Shown: positions 35,885 through 44,522, counted from the first letter of the stretch. The stretch: DNA of 64,000 nt from Algoriphagus sp. (GCF_013373065.1 NZ_JABXIN010000013.1:62001-126000); one strand, 5' to 3'. Made by a program: numbers and translations. Notes: a model not told the origin generated them from the letters alone.

Positions 35885-36307
35885 TTACTCTACTGCTTTA
35901 ACGTTCACTTCAATATTTCCACGTGTTGCTTTAGAATAAGGGCAAACTTCATGTGCAGCTTCGACTAATTTTTGGGCGTGCTCCAAAGATTCTGCCTGTG
36001 GAATTTTTACTTCTATATCCACTGCCAAACCAAAGCTATTAGGGCCGTAATTTCCAAGATGAACTTTGGCTTTGATTTCGGAATTCCGAAGGCTGGTTTT
36101 GCCTGCAACAGCACCTAATGCGCCACCGAAACAAGTAGCATAAGCAGCTGCAAAAAATTGTTCCGGATTGGTCTTTTCTCCGTCACCCCCAATTTCCTTG
36201 GGCATGGATACTTCAAAATCCAATTTTCCATCGTCCGTTCGAACATGTCCTTTTCGGCCACCGGTATTGATGGCTACTGCTGTGTAGTCGATGTTTAGTT
36301 TTTCCAT
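35885..36307 (-). CDS. ohr: Organic hydroperoxide resistance protein (Ohr, OsmC family)
   Basis: A 140-aa protein, the normal Ohr length; the start is the ATG at 36307, one base after the stop of the ohrR-type gene (TTG at 36316 is an alternative that overlaps it). Ohr reduces organic hydroperoxides with two redox cysteines: one in EQFFAAAYATCFGG (about 47-60) and one in EVCPYSKATRGN (about 122-133), both present. It acts in the cytosol. It is co-transcribed with and presumably controlled by the adjacent MarR-type regulator. Confidence 0.94.
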   Translation of the reverse strand: MEKLNIDYTAVAINTGGRKGHVRTDDGKLDFEVSMPKEIGGDGEKTNPEQFFAAAYATCFGGALGAVAGKTSLRNSEIKAKVHLGNYGPNSFGLAVDIEVKIPQAESLEHAQKLVEAAHEVCPYSKATRGNIEVNVKAVE

Positions 36308-36308
36308 A

Positions 36309-36734
36309 TTAGTCAAGTGATTTTAATTGGGATAACAAGTCCGAGAGGGAACTGTTTAGCTTGGTCAACTTAGAATCTGATAAAAGCTCTAACCCTTCTG
36401 AAAACTCTCCTAAAATTGACTCAACTTTTGTCTGAAGTGATTTCCCTGGATAGGTGAGTTCAACTTTTACTTTCCGTTCGTCTTCTTCACTTCGAATTCG
36501 CCGGAGGTAGTTTTGGGCTTCTAGTTTTTTCAACAAAGGGGTAAGCGTCCCGGAGTCCAATTCCAACTTCTGGCCAATTTGGTTGACATATTGGCCATCC
36601 TCTTCCCAGAGTACCGACAGGGTTAAATATTGGGTGTAAGTAAGTCCAAAATCCTGAAGTTTGGCCTGGATTTGCTGGATGAGTAGGCGAGAATTGCTGT
36701 AGAGCAAATAGCTGAGTTTTTGTAAGGAATCCAT
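36309..36734 (-). CDS. OhrR-type MarR regulator lacking cysteine
   Basis: A 141-aa winged-helix protein with the OhrR signature order: LLYSNSRL, LTYTQYLTLSVLWEEDG, LDSGTLTPLLKKLEAQ and DERKVKVELT. OhrR normally senses organic peroxides through an N-terminal Cys in a (L)CFALY-type motif; here the motif reads LSYLLYS and the whole protein has no Cys. The next gene is ohr, one base downstream. A 13-bp palindrome precedes the start codon and is a likely operator. It is either a non-redox sensor, a constitutive repressor, or senses another signal. Confidence 0.88.
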   Translation of the reverse strand: MDSLQKLSYLLYSNSRLLIQQIQAKLQDFGLTYTQYLTLSVLWEEDGQYVNQIGQKLELDSGTLTPLLKKLEAQNYLRRIRSEEDERKVKVELTYPGKSLQTKVESILGEFSEGLELLSDSKLTKLNSSLSDLLSQLKSLD

Positions 36735-36750
36735 TGAATTTCAATTTGAC

Positions 36751-36763
36751 TCAATTTAATTGA
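36751..36763. promoter_or_regulatory. Likely MarR/OhrR operator upstream of ohrR-ohr
   Basis: TCAATT-T-AATTGA is a perfect palindrome with one central base, 17 bases before the ATG of the MarR gene. It resembles the ACAATT / AATTGT half-sites known for OhrR. A partial half site, TTTCAATT, lies at 36739-36746. Confidence 0.6.
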
Positions 36764-36789
36764 AAAAATTTATTTTTCGGGATTTTCTG

Positions 36790-37259
36790 CCTCCAGCTAA
36801 AGCTGGGGAATGGGGAAGAAAAACAAAAATGATATTAACCGAATGCGTTTTTAGGCTAAAGCCAATGAGAAAAATAGATTCTCTAGGGAGGAGCTAAAGC
36901 ACCCTCCCTATTGAAAGATTGGAAATAAAACTTTGGATAAAAGCATTAGGAGTATTAACAACTCTAAAATTCAATTTGTATAATCACTTGCCTCCATCTT
37001 TAGCTGGAGGAATTAGAATTGAAAAAGTAAGATTGGCTTTAGCCAAATGATTCTCTTTTTTAGGCTAAAGACACATAAAAAGAACTTCTTTTTTAAGGAG
37101 GGGCTGAAGCGCCCTCCCTATTGATGTATTGGGAAATCCAATGGGAGAGACTAGATAGATTTAGGATTTATTGATAACAAAATTTTATTACTGAATCATT
37201 TGCCTCCAGCTTTAGCTGGAGAATATAGAATTCAAAAGCCAAAAATTGGCTTTACCCAA
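36790..37259. repeat. Cluster of palindromic repeats, at least three units
   Basis: These 530 or so bases upstream of ohrR and after the amidase gene have no gene. They hold CTCCAGCTAAAGCTGGGG (36791-36808), CCTCCATCTTTAGCTGGAGG (36991-37010), CCTCCAGCTTTAGCTGGAG (37203-37221), followed at a distance by GGCTAAAGCC (36854-36863), TTGGCTTTAGCCAA (37033-37046) and TTGGCTTTACCCAA (37246-37259), plus a third motif type GGGAGG-x-CCTCCC (36884-36910, 37097-37119). The second motif type is identical to those at 10395 and 10800. Confidence 0.78.
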
Positions 37260-37264
37260 ACACT

Positions 37265-38809
37265 TCAATTCTTTGTGCCAGGAGATAAAATGGGAGGCTT
37301 TCTGTGTTTAGTCCCTTGCTCATAAGAATAGGTCAGCCGAATTAAGGTAGGCTCAGCATACATCCTTCCCAAAAATTGAATTCCTGCAGGTAAATTTCCA
37401 CTTACAAATCCCATCGGAATCGTAAAAGCAGGTTGGCCGGTATGTGGAGCAATGATTTGGCTGTTGTCTCCTCGGTATTCCTCCTGAAAATTCTCGATTC
37501 GGGCCGGCTTGTGATTCCAAGAAGGATAGACGATTGCATCTAATTGCAAGGAGTCCATGACATGTTCAATGGCTTCGCGAAAGGCAATTCTTCTAGGATC
37601 CTCATAAGCATTACCGCATGCTTCTCCTTCAAGTCCCCATCTTCCTGAATTATCTTTCATCATTTCCAATCGATCTTGGGCGAATTGAGAATTTGAGCCG
37701 ATTCGAATAATATCCTCCAGAGTTTGAATCGTGTCATTTTTCACATATTCTGCCAAGAATGCTTCCAAATCCTCCCGAAAGGTAGCACACCATTGATTCT
37801 GTCTAAGCGTTGAAAAATCGGGAATAGTCACGGGATCGATGACGGTTGCACCAAGGGTTTGAAGATCCACCAAAGACTGTTCAAATAATGCTTTCACTTC
37901 AGGATCTAGGTCCTGCATAATTTCACGAAGTACCCCAATTCGAGCGCCTTGCAAGCCGTTTGGATCCAAGGATTGTTGGTAACTGGTTTGAGCTTTCCCA
38001 TCGGAATACTGCGTAAGCGGATCATTAGGATCTATTCCTGCCATTACCTCCATTACTCGGGTAGCATCTTCCACGGTCCGGCACATAGGCCCTACCACGT
38101 CATTTCGTAGATACAAGGGCACAATTCCCGTTCGACTGATCAGACCCAAAGTGGTTCGAAATCCTACCAAGGCATTGTGGGAGGAAGGACCTCGAATGGA
38201 ATTTCCCGTATCGGTTCCCAAACCCACCGTTCCGAAATTTGCTGCGACCGCGGCTCCTGTGCCTCCACTGGAGCCAGCAGGTACATAATCCAAATTGTAT
38301 GGATTATGGGTGGTGCCATGGGTAGAACTTTCGGAATGCATGGGGGAAAATGCCCATTCGGCCATATTGGATTTTGCGAGAACAATTGCGCCCGCTTCTA
38401 CTAATTTGGAAATAATGGGAGAATCCTTTTCCGGAATAAAGTCATTTAAGGCTAAAGCTCCAGCAGTTGTAAGAAGTCCTGCCGTATTGATATTGTCCTT
38501 GACGATGATGGGAATGCCATGAAGCGGTCTCAGTTTTCCACTTTGCTCAAATTCCTGATCGAGCTCTTTAGCCTTTGCAATCGCATCTGGATTGATGACA
38601 GTAATAGAATTAATTGGTCCATCAAAGGCGGCAATTCGATCTAGATAAGCCTTTGTTAAGTCCTCTGCTGAAAAAGTCCCATTTTGAAAGGCCTCATGAA
38701 TTTCTGAAATGGTCAATTCTTCCAGTGAAATAGGAGCTTTTTCCTCGGCTTTTTGGCACCCGAAAATTCCAAAAATAAAAAGGTATAAAAACGCGTGAAA
38801 TTTGTTCAT
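37265..38809 (-). CDS. Amidase lipoprotein (amidase-signature family)
   Basis: A 514-aa protein from the ATG at 38809 (a longer frame starts 9 codons earlier at 38836). The lipoprotein signal ends FGIFGC. The amidase-signature fold has Lys in IIVKDNINTAG (about residue 104), the cis-Ser in PAGSSGGTG and the nucleophile Ser in GTDTGNSIRG; all three catalytic residues are present. The usual GGS in the last motif is GNS here. It hydrolyses amide bonds, perhaps of peptides or glycan amides, in the periplasm. The gene lies in a repeat-rich area with no obvious operon partner. Confidence 0.88.
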   Translation of the reverse strand: MNKFHAFLYLFIFGIFGCQKAEEKAPISLEELTISEIHEAFQNGTFSAEDLTKAYLDRIAAFDGPINSITVINPDAIAKAKELDQEFEQSGKLRPLHGIPIIVKDNINTAGLLTTAGALALNDFIPEKDSPIISKLVEAGAIVLAKSNMAEWAFSPMHSESSTHGTTHNPYNLDYVPAGSSGGTGAAVAANFGTVGLGTDTGNSIRGPSSHNALVGFRTTLGLISRTGIVPLYLRNDVVGPMCRTVEDATRVMEVMAGIDPNDPLTQYSDGKAQTSYQQSLDPNGLQGARIGVLREIMQDLDPEVKALFEQSLVDLQTLGATVIDPVTIPDFSTLRQNQWCATFREDLEAFLAEYVKNDTIQTLEDIIRIGSNSQFAQDRLEMMKDNSGRWGLEGEACGNAYEDPRRIAFREAIEHVMDSLQLDAIVYPSWNHKPARIENFQEEYRGDNSQIIAPHTGQPAFTIPMGFVSGNLPAGIQFLGRMYAEPTLIRLTYSYEQGTKHRKPPILSPGTKN

Positions 38810-38878
38810 AGTTGAATTTTGGATGTATCGATTCAAACCAACAAGAAGATGTTTTCACCGAATTTAAGCGATTTTAAA

Positions 38879-39328
38879 TCAAATTGTAGCTGACATCTTT
38901 CTCTTTAAACCAATCAATAGAATCACGCAAGTAGCAATCATTGCTATCGAAAGTGAAATCAATGAAAATCCGATTATTCCTTCAACAATTGGTGAACTTT
39001 CATCGGTTGGAGCCATTATTCCCAGCATTTTTCCTCCATTGAAAATTGCGGACAATAGGATTCCAAACCAATTCATAAAGGTTCCATAAATCGCCAACCA
39101 AAAAGTGATCTTCAGCCACTTTTCCGAAACGAGGATTTTATCCCAAATCAGCCCCAAGATGATTAGGAACATTCCATTCAAAATTCCTTCAATATGACTG
39201 GAAACCCCCATTCTTGGATTGGCAAAAAGAGGAGCCATTAAACCTACGACTAGACCTAGAAGAAAAAGGAAAACGCCCCAATAGATAAGTCTATTGGATT
39301 GAATTTTTAATAATAAAGACTTTTCCAT
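38879..39328 (-). CDS. Hydroxylaminobenzene-mutase-like membrane protein
   Basis: A 149-aa protein with four hydrophobic helices. It shares the pattern of HabA/HabB mutases: RLIYWGVFLFLLGLVVGL, NPRMGVSSHIEGILNGMFLIILGLIW, YGTFMNWFG and a C-terminal helix. HAB enzymes rearrange hydroxylaminobenzene to 2-aminophenol in nitroarene breakdown; many family members in other bacteria have unknown roles. The oxidoreductase gene upstream is separated by a terminator, so it is probably transcribed alone. Confidence 0.6.
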   Translation of the reverse strand: MEKSLLLKIQSNRLIYWGVFLFLLGLVVGLMAPLFANPRMGVSSHIEGILNGMFLIILGLIWDKILVSEKWLKITFWLAIYGTFMNWFGILLSAIFNGGKMLGIMAPTDESSPIVEGIIGFSLISLSIAMIATCVILLIGLKRKMSATI

Positions 39329-39352
39329 GGATTATAGGGGTTAGAAATAAAA

Positions 39353-39380
39353 AGAGAGCCTTAATTATAAAAGGCTCTCT
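39353..39380 (-). terminator. Terminator after the Gfo/Idh/MocA gene
   Basis: A perfect 10-bp stem, AGAGAGCCTT / AAGGCTCTCT, with an 8-base loop; on the minus strand it is followed by T-rich sequence. It lies 44 bases beyond the stop of the upstream minus-strand gene (39424). Confidence 0.85.
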
Positions 39381-39423
39381 ATCGGAATTTGAAAACCTGA
39401 TTTTTAACTATAAGGAATTCCTA

Positions 39424-40716
39424 CTAGCGTAGGGAAATCCCATTTTGATACGTGTAATGCAATTTGGTATTGGCTTCAAAATCATCCCCAAAATGCTGCA
39501 AAATCGGATCCCACTTGAGTGGCCGGTTCAATTCCTTAGCAATGTTTCCAATCGTACAAGAAGTACAGGTGCTATGACCAATTTCTACAGGTACGATAGG
39601 ATCCTTCCGTCGCTGAATGGATTCGATGAAGTCGATGTAATGTTGGGAATAATTGAAATTTTCATCGTTTTTTTCAAGGCTGATTTCTGGAAGAGAGCTT
39701 TCGAAATTTCCTCGCGAAACCTTGATCCATCCTTTTTCTCCCATGAATTTCACTCCCTGACGGCCCTCATCGAAGGAAGTAATTTTCATCGGGATACCAT
39801 CGGCAAAACGATAGGTGAGCGGAGCATCACCCATAGGAGGAATGACTTCAACGGGACCTTTTCGGTCCTGATTCAAACCCCATTGAGCAACGTCAACCAT
39901 ATGGGCACCCCAGTCAGTCATTAGTCCGCCGCCAGTTTCTTTAAACCATCGCCAAGCGGCCCAAAGCTTCTCATTTTCTACTGGATCCAATGAAATGGGG
40001 GGATTTAAGTTAGGGTGGTAAGGTAAATCAGGTAGGGGACCCAACCATGCCTTCCAATCAAGCCCTGTAGGAACTGCTTCAGGAGTTAAGTCAAATGGTT
40101 TTGGGAATGGGTTATCTCCCACATGTACAAGCACCTCTTGAATTTTACCAATGCTTCCTTTTTGGACGTGAGCAACGGCTGTTTGAAAATTGACTGCGGA
40201 ACGCTGCATGCTCCCTACTGCGAGTACGGTTCCATTTTCACGGACAGCTTTCACCAGTTGCTGTCCCTCATAAACCGTAAAAGTCAGTGGTTTTTCCAGA
40301 TAGATGTCCTTCTTGGCCTTGCAGGCGTCTATGGCGATTTTGGCATGCCAATGATCAGGTGTTGCAATCACAACGGCATCTACCTCCGAACTGGCCAATA
40401 GATCTCGATAGTCGTCATATACTTTTAAACTGAGCGGTTGAGTACCTCGCTGTGCATATGCAGCTCGGACTCGCTGTTCGAATCGCGTTCGTTTAATTTC
40501 ATACACATCTGCTCCAGCGGTGACTTCCACCTCTGGGAGTTGCATAAAACGATTTAGCAAGCCCATGGCTTGTCGGCCTACACCGATGAAGCCGAGTCGG
40601 ACTGTTTTGCCAAAAGATGTACGCTTGGTTTTGGCAAAGGAAAACTCAGGAGCAATTGTCAATCCTGCCCCTGCAAGGGCGCTGGTTAAGAAAAATTTTC
40701 TTCTGGAAATAGCCAT
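39424..40716 (-). CDS. Tat-exported Gfo/Idh/MocA-family oxidoreductase
   Basis: A 430-aa protein with a twin-arginine signal (SRRKFFLTSALAGAGL, residues 4-19), so it is folded with its cofactor before export. The Rossmann fold starts with RLGFIGVGRQ, and the conserved EKP segment is in DIYLEKPLTF. Its C-terminal half includes a conserved WRWFKETGGGLMTDWGAHMVD stretch (given in part). It is an NAD-dependent sugar or related dehydrogenase in the periplasm, perhaps acting on glycans. Monocistronic, with a terminator after it and divergent from oxyR. Confidence 0.88.
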   Translation of the reverse strand: MAISRRKFFLTSALAGAGLTIAPEFSFAKTKRTSFGKTVRLGFIGVGRQAMGLLNRFMQLPEVEVTAGADVYEIKRTRFEQRVRAAYAQRGTQPLSLKVYDDYRDLLASSEVDAVVIATPDHWHAKIAIDACKAKKDIYLEKPLTFTVYEGQQLVKAVRENGTVLAVGSMQRSAVNFQTAVAHVQKGSIGKIQEVLVHVGDNPFPKPFDLTPEAVPTGLDWKAWLGPLPDLPYHPNLNPPISLDPVENEKLWAAWRWFKETGGGLMTDWGAHMVDVAQWGLNQDRKGPVEVIPPMGDAPLTYRFADGIPMKITSFDEGRQGVKFMGEKGWIKVSRGNFESSLPEISLEKNDENFNYSQHYIDFIESIQRRKDPIVPVEIGHSTCTSCTIGNIAKELNRPLKWDPILQHFGDDFEANTKLHYTYQNGISLR

Positions 40717-40833
40717 AGCTTATTGGTTTTTTGGGTTGAAAACATTGGAATTTAAGTATTTCGAAGAATTTTTTGACTATTTTTTGATAAAAGGCATTCT
40801 TCTAAGTGAAATATGAAAATGTCCAATGGGGGG

Positions 40834-40862
40834 TTGAACTATTTGAGGTTTTTCTAACTTAG
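40834..40862 (+). promoter_or_regulatory. Possible oxyR promoter
   Basis: TTG at 40834-40836 and TAACTTAG at 40855-40862 are 18 bases apart. They resemble the Bacteroidota -33 TTG and -7 TAnnTTTG boxes, with one mismatch and slightly short spacing. It lies 22 bases before the start of oxyR. Confidence 0.3.
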
Positions 40863-40883
40863 GGATTCAGATTTAGGTCCCTT

Positions 40884-41816
40884 ATGACGATTCAGCAGCT
40901 CGAATATTTGATTGCCGTGGATAAGCACCGGCACTTTGGCCATGCGGCCGAATCCTGTTTTGTAACACAACCCACCCTTAGTGCCCAATTGAGTAAGTTG
41001 GAACGGGAACTGGGTGTAATTCTTTTTGATCGGAGCAAGATGCCTGTTATCCCGACTGAAATTGGAGTTCAGGTAATCGCCCAAGCCAAGCGGGTGGTTT
41101 CGGAAAGCAAGGGTATTTACGAATTGGTCGCCCAGTTGAAGGGGGATATTTCAGGTACTATCAAACTGGGCATTATCCCAACCCTAGCTCCTTACTTGTT
41201 ACACCTTTTTGTCCGGGGATTTTTGGAAAAGTACCCCAATGTCAAGCTAGAAGTTCAGGAGATGGTGACTGAAGAGGTAGTGCGGCGATTGAAAAATGAT
41301 GAGTTGGACTTGGGGATTATTGTGACACCTTTGGATGAACCAGGTATTTTGGAAAAACCCATGTTTTACGAAAAGTTCTATGCCTACCTGTCAAAAGATC
41401 ATCCACTTTTAGAGAAAAAGGAAATAACAGCTGATGAAATCAAGTCCAATGAATTATGGATTTTGCAGCAAGGACACTGTTTCCGGGATCAAGTGATAAA
41501 TTTCTGTGATCAGACTGCAAGTGGACCGGAGAATTTTCATTACGAAAGTGGGTCTTTGGAAGGCCTTCGGAATATGGTAAATCGCTACAAAGGCGTGACC
41601 TTACTTCCAGAATTGGCAACGCATGATCTTTCTGGAGAAGAAAAAGCCAGGCTTCGTCCCTTTAAGGGAGCAGCTCCCATCCGGGAGGTAAGTATCATTT
41701 TGAATCGAAGTTTTTTGAAGCAAAAATTGGTAGAGCTGCTATTTAATGAGATTTCAGCCGCTATCCCTGAAGAAATGACTTCCAAGGCGCATGGGAAAAT
41801 TGTGCGCTTCAAATAA
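40884..41816 (+). CDS. oxyR: Hydrogen peroxide sensor OxyR (LysR family)
   Basis: A 310-aa protein with the LysR helix-turn-helix (FGHAAESCFVTQPTLSAQLSKLE, residues 18-40, shown in part) and the effector domain. The redox pair is intact: GHCFRDQVINFC places Cys199 and Cys208, the same numbers as in E. coli OxyR. It should form a disulfide on peroxide and activate antioxidant genes. No catalase or peroxidase is adjacent. It is divergent from the oxidoreductase gene and convergent with the NlpE-like pseudogene, one base from its end. Confidence 0.95.
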   Translation: MTIQQLEYLIAVDKHRHFGHAAESCFVTQPTLSAQLSKLERELGVILFDRSKMPVIPTEIGVQVIAQAKRVVSESKGIYELVAQLKGDISGTIKLGIIPTLAPYLLHLFVRGFLEKYPNVKLEVQEMVTEEVVRRLKNDELDLGIIVTPLDEPGILEKPMFYEKFYAYLSKDHPLLEKKEITADEIKSNELWILQQGHCFRDQVINFCDQTASGPENFHYESGSLEGLRNMVNRYKGVTLLPELATHDLSGEEKARLRPFKGAAPIREVSIILNRSFLKQKLVELLFNEISAAIPEEMTSKAHGKIVRFK

Positions 41817-41817
41817 G

Positions 41818-42296
41818 CTATTGCTTCTTTAAAATATAACGGTCCGCCAAATCCCCTTCGATGCGATTTCCATTCTCATCGAGGTGCCATAGCTGGTTTT
41901 CTCCTACCTGATATTTTCCGGGTGCTCCTTCCATTTCCAGAAGAGTTATCATGGAACCTGTCTCATCCCATTGGAAAGGGGCGGAAATTTCAAAACCTTG
42001 ACTCCCTTTCCTAAATAAGTGGCTTTATAGAGGTAGTTGCCATCCAAGTTTAGGGTAAGTTCCGTTTCGATTCCCTCACAGTCAGCACAGGGAAGGGTTC
42101 CCTTGTAGGTTCCGTTCCAGTCTAGGGCATTTTGAGAAGTATCCCCAATTGGAATCTGGTTTTTAATCGTATCATCCCTTTCTATTTCGATAGTCTTGGT
42201 GATTTCTTCAGTAATTTCCACCGTTTTTTTCTCCTCTTTTTGGCACGAAAGCAAAATAAATGCGGGAAGGATAAATAAGTAGCTGAGTTTTTTCAT
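41818..42296 (-). pseudogene. NlpE-like lipoprotein with frameshift
   Basis: The first part encodes a lipoprotein signal (LLSCQKEE) and an NlpE N-terminal domain, with the zinc/copper-type CADCEGIETELTLN motif. The frame then runs out into a short tail at 41949. In the next frame the family sequence resumes at once: QGFEISAPFQWDETG, MEGAPGKYQVG, NQLWHLDENGNRI and DRYILKKQ, to the TAG at 41818. The break is at a CCC run (42004-42006; GGG on the coding strand), consistent with loss of one base from a GGGG run. Repaired length would be about 159 aa. NlpE-type proteins monitor copper and envelope stress. Either a real inactivation or a sequencing error. Confidence 0.85.
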
Positions 42297-42305
42297 AATC
42301 CCAAT

Positions 42306-42959
42306 TTAAAAATTTACGGTCCCCTGAACTACTCGAGTACTGACTACTCCAAAGACTTTGATATCGATTTTTGCCAGCGTTTTTTCCTGAAGCCGCTGGT
42401 TTTCCAAAAGATCAGCGGTTGCCGCTTCTTCATTTCCAAGTTGCCGATTGATCTGGGACCGAAGCTCCAGATAGGTTGGTTCAAAAGGCTTTTGAGTCAC
42501 CAGGCGATCTGCAATTTTTAGAGCTTTTTCAGGTTTTCCTTTGTAAATGTATTTCGTGGCCGCTTCAATCGCCTCATCAGGAGTATTGGCATCAATCATT
42601 TCAAAATTGAAGATCAATTGATAGGTTTCATCCCGATTTCGATCCCCCAGCATTTCCGGTTTCCAAAGTTCCAAGGCATTCTCCAAGGCTGTCTCAGCGG
42701 ATTTTTGCATTTCCTTGTATTTGGTCTCAGCAATTTCATAGGAAGAGATATTGCCCTCCTCGTCAAAATTGATATCCAAGATGATGAATCCACTTTTTCT
42801 TGCCCTTAGATCGGCAGTGGGATACCGGGTATGAGATGCCAGAACTTTTTCCCAAACTTTCAACGCACCATTGGAAGCTTGGGCTTCTTGAGCCAAGACA
42901 GGGGAGGAAAAGATAAAAGAAGCAGTGAAAATAAGAATCAGAAGTCTGATAGGACGCAT
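42306..42959 (-). CDS. Secreted TonB-C-like/TPR protein
   Basis: A 217-aa protein with a signal peptide (about 1-23, ending VLAQ). Residues 25-115 resemble a TonB C-terminal type fold (SGFIILDINFDEEGNISSYEI, YQLIFNFEM; shown in short parts), and the rest (about 125-200) looks helical as in TPRs. Probably a periplasmic protein of unknown role. The gene starts 10 bases upstream of the NlpE-like pseudogene, so the pair may be an operon. Confidence 0.6.
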   Translation of the reverse strand: MRPIRLLILIFTASFIFSSPVLAQEAQASNGALKVWEKVLASHTRYPTADLRARKSGFIILDINFDEEGNISSYEIAETKYKEMQKSAETALENALELWKPEMLGDRNRDETYQLIFNFEMIDANTPDEAIEAATKYIYKGKPEKALKIADRLVTQKPFEPTYLELRSQINRQLGNEEAATADLLENQRLQEKTLAKIDIKVFGVVSTRVVQGTVNF

Positions 42960-43018
42960 TTTAGGTTAACTCAATGTTGTACTAACAATATAATTTTTTC
43001 CAAAAAATAAGTAAAAAA

Positions 43019-43471
43019 CTAAACACCAAATTGAGTCAAATGATGATCGAGATGTTTGTAGAATAAATTATTCCATTCCTTTGCCGTCATTGTCCCGAAG
43101 GAAGGAGATTCTTTTCCTTCGAAATAGGAGGTCCCCAGTTCTTGGGTTTTTTTGATGTAGTCAATTAATTTTTTCTTTTCTTTCTCAAAATCCCTGCGGT
43201 CCGCGATGATAAAAACAGGAGCCGTTCGGGCATTTTTTGGATAAGGCTTTTCATTGACTACTCCGGATTTCACAAAGGTTTTGAGTAAAAACCGCATCAC
43301 TGCATTAGGTTTGGGATGCTTATCAGTGTAGGCCATTTCATAAGCCATAGCACAATGGGCTAGCATTTGATCCACACTCATTTTCCCCCAAATGGGTTGC
43401 GAATCGGGCTTGAGGGACTCAATTCGGGCTATAAGTTCATCGGTGACAGGCTTTTCAAAAATATTTTTCAT
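43019..43471 (-). CDS. DUF1569-type DinB-like protein
   Basis: A 150-aa protein without a signal peptide. It resembles the DinB-like four-helix fold of DUF1569: WGKMSVDQMLAHCAMAY near the start, with His residues, and KEWNNLFYKHLDHHLTQFG at the end (about 132-150), giving a likely metal site. The role of this family is unknown. It is a single gene divergent from uppP. Confidence 0.75.
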   Translation of the reverse strand: MKNIFEKPVTDELIARIESLKPDSQPIWGKMSVDQMLAHCAMAYEMAYTDKHPKPNAVMRFLLKTFVKSGVVNEKPYPKNARTAPVFIIADRRDFEKEKKKLIDYIKKTQELGTSYFEGKESPSFGTMTAKEWNNLFYKHLDHHLTQFGV

Positions 43472-43627
43472 GGGCTGGTGATTTTGGGTTTTTTAATTGT
43501 TTTTTCCAAATGGAAAGAATTAGATGAAGTTGTAGATTTATTTTTCCTTTCCAAAAAAGCCCTCCTTGTAAAAAATTCTAGGCAGTCCCTTATGGATTTG
43601 TATTTTTGCCGGCAAACTATTCCAATT

Positions 43628-44410
43628 ATGACGCTTTTTCAATCGATCATCATTGCCATTATTGAAGGACTGACGGAGTTTTTGCCAATTTCCTCTACCG
43701 GGCACATGATTTTGGCATCTACCGCCATGGGCATTCATGATGATGAATTTGTGAAAACCTTTGAGGTCTTTATTCAGCTAGGGGCCATTTTAGCCATTGC
43801 CCTGATGTACATCAAACGATTTTTCCGGGGCCTGAAAATTTATTTCAAACTTTTGGCAGCATTCATTCCTACTGCTATCGTTGGATTGCTGGCCTATGAC
43901 ATCATCAAGGGGTATTTATTCAATCCCGTGGTGGTTTCGGTTTCGTTGATTTTAGGGGGTGTGATTTTGATTTTGATTGACAAAAAGGTGGTTAACCAAA
44001 CATCTCATCTTTCGGAAGTGGAAGATATTTCCTACAAAAACGCCTTTTTCATCGGGCTATTTCAATGCCTGTCTATGGTACCTGGCACTTCCCGGGCTGC
44101 TGCCACGATCATTGGTGGAGTATTTAATGGGTTGGATAAAAAACAGGCCACTGAGTTTTCTTTTTTATTGGCGGTACCTACCATGATGGCTGCTGGTGGT
44201 TATGACTTAATCAAGTCAGATTTGGCATTTACCCAAGAGCAAATCATTCTTTTGGCGATTGGTTCAGGTGTGGCCTTTATTTCCGCTTGGATTGCTGTAA
44301 AGCTTTTTATCCGTTACGTTTCCAATCATGGATTTACCGCATTTGGCTGGTATCGAATTGTCCTGGGGATTCTTTTCCTTGCCTTGATGTGGGGAACGGA
44401 TTTAGGTTGA
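43628..44410 (+). CDS. uppP: Undecaprenyl-diphosphate phosphatase
   Basis: A 260-aa integral membrane protein. The longer frame (from 43367) runs antisense through the DUF1569 gene; the start chosen is the ATG at 43628, which opens directly into the conserved N-terminus. It recycles undecaprenyl diphosphate to the lipid carrier for cell wall synthesis and gives bacitracin tolerance. The two active-site motifs are EGLTEFLPISSTGHM and PGTSRAAAT, both complete. A terminator follows. Confidence 0.96.
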   Translation: MTLFQSIIIAIIEGLTEFLPISSTGHMILASTAMGIHDDEFVKTFEVFIQLGAILAIALMYIKRFFRGLKIYFKLLAAFIPTAIVGLLAYDIIKGYLFNPVVVSVSLILGGVILILIDKKVVNQTSHLSEVEDISYKNAFFIGLFQCLSMVPGTSRAAATIIGGVFNGLDKKQATEFSFLLAVPTMMAAGGYDLIKSDLAFTQEQIILLAIGSGVAFISAWIAVKLFIRYVSNHGFTAFGWYRIVLGILFLALMWGTDLG

Positions 44411-44467
44411 TTGCAAAATACAATTAACAAAAAACTGTCACTTTTGTAAAACTAATATTGCAAAACA

Positions 44468-44499
44468 AAACCCTCCTCAGCTCATGCCGGGGAGGGTTT
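44468..44499. terminator. Bidirectional terminator between uppP and S9 peptidase
   Basis: AAACCCTCC pairs with GGAGGGTTT around a 14-base loop, between convergent genes ending at 44410 and 44523. Confidence 0.8.
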
Positions 44500-44522
44500 C
44501 TACTTTTTATCTTCTGCCTCTT

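Noticed and set aside
43367..43627. N-terminal extension of the uppP frame.
   Set aside because: It lies antisense to the DUF1569 gene; UppP proteins start right at the conserved segment encoded from 43628.
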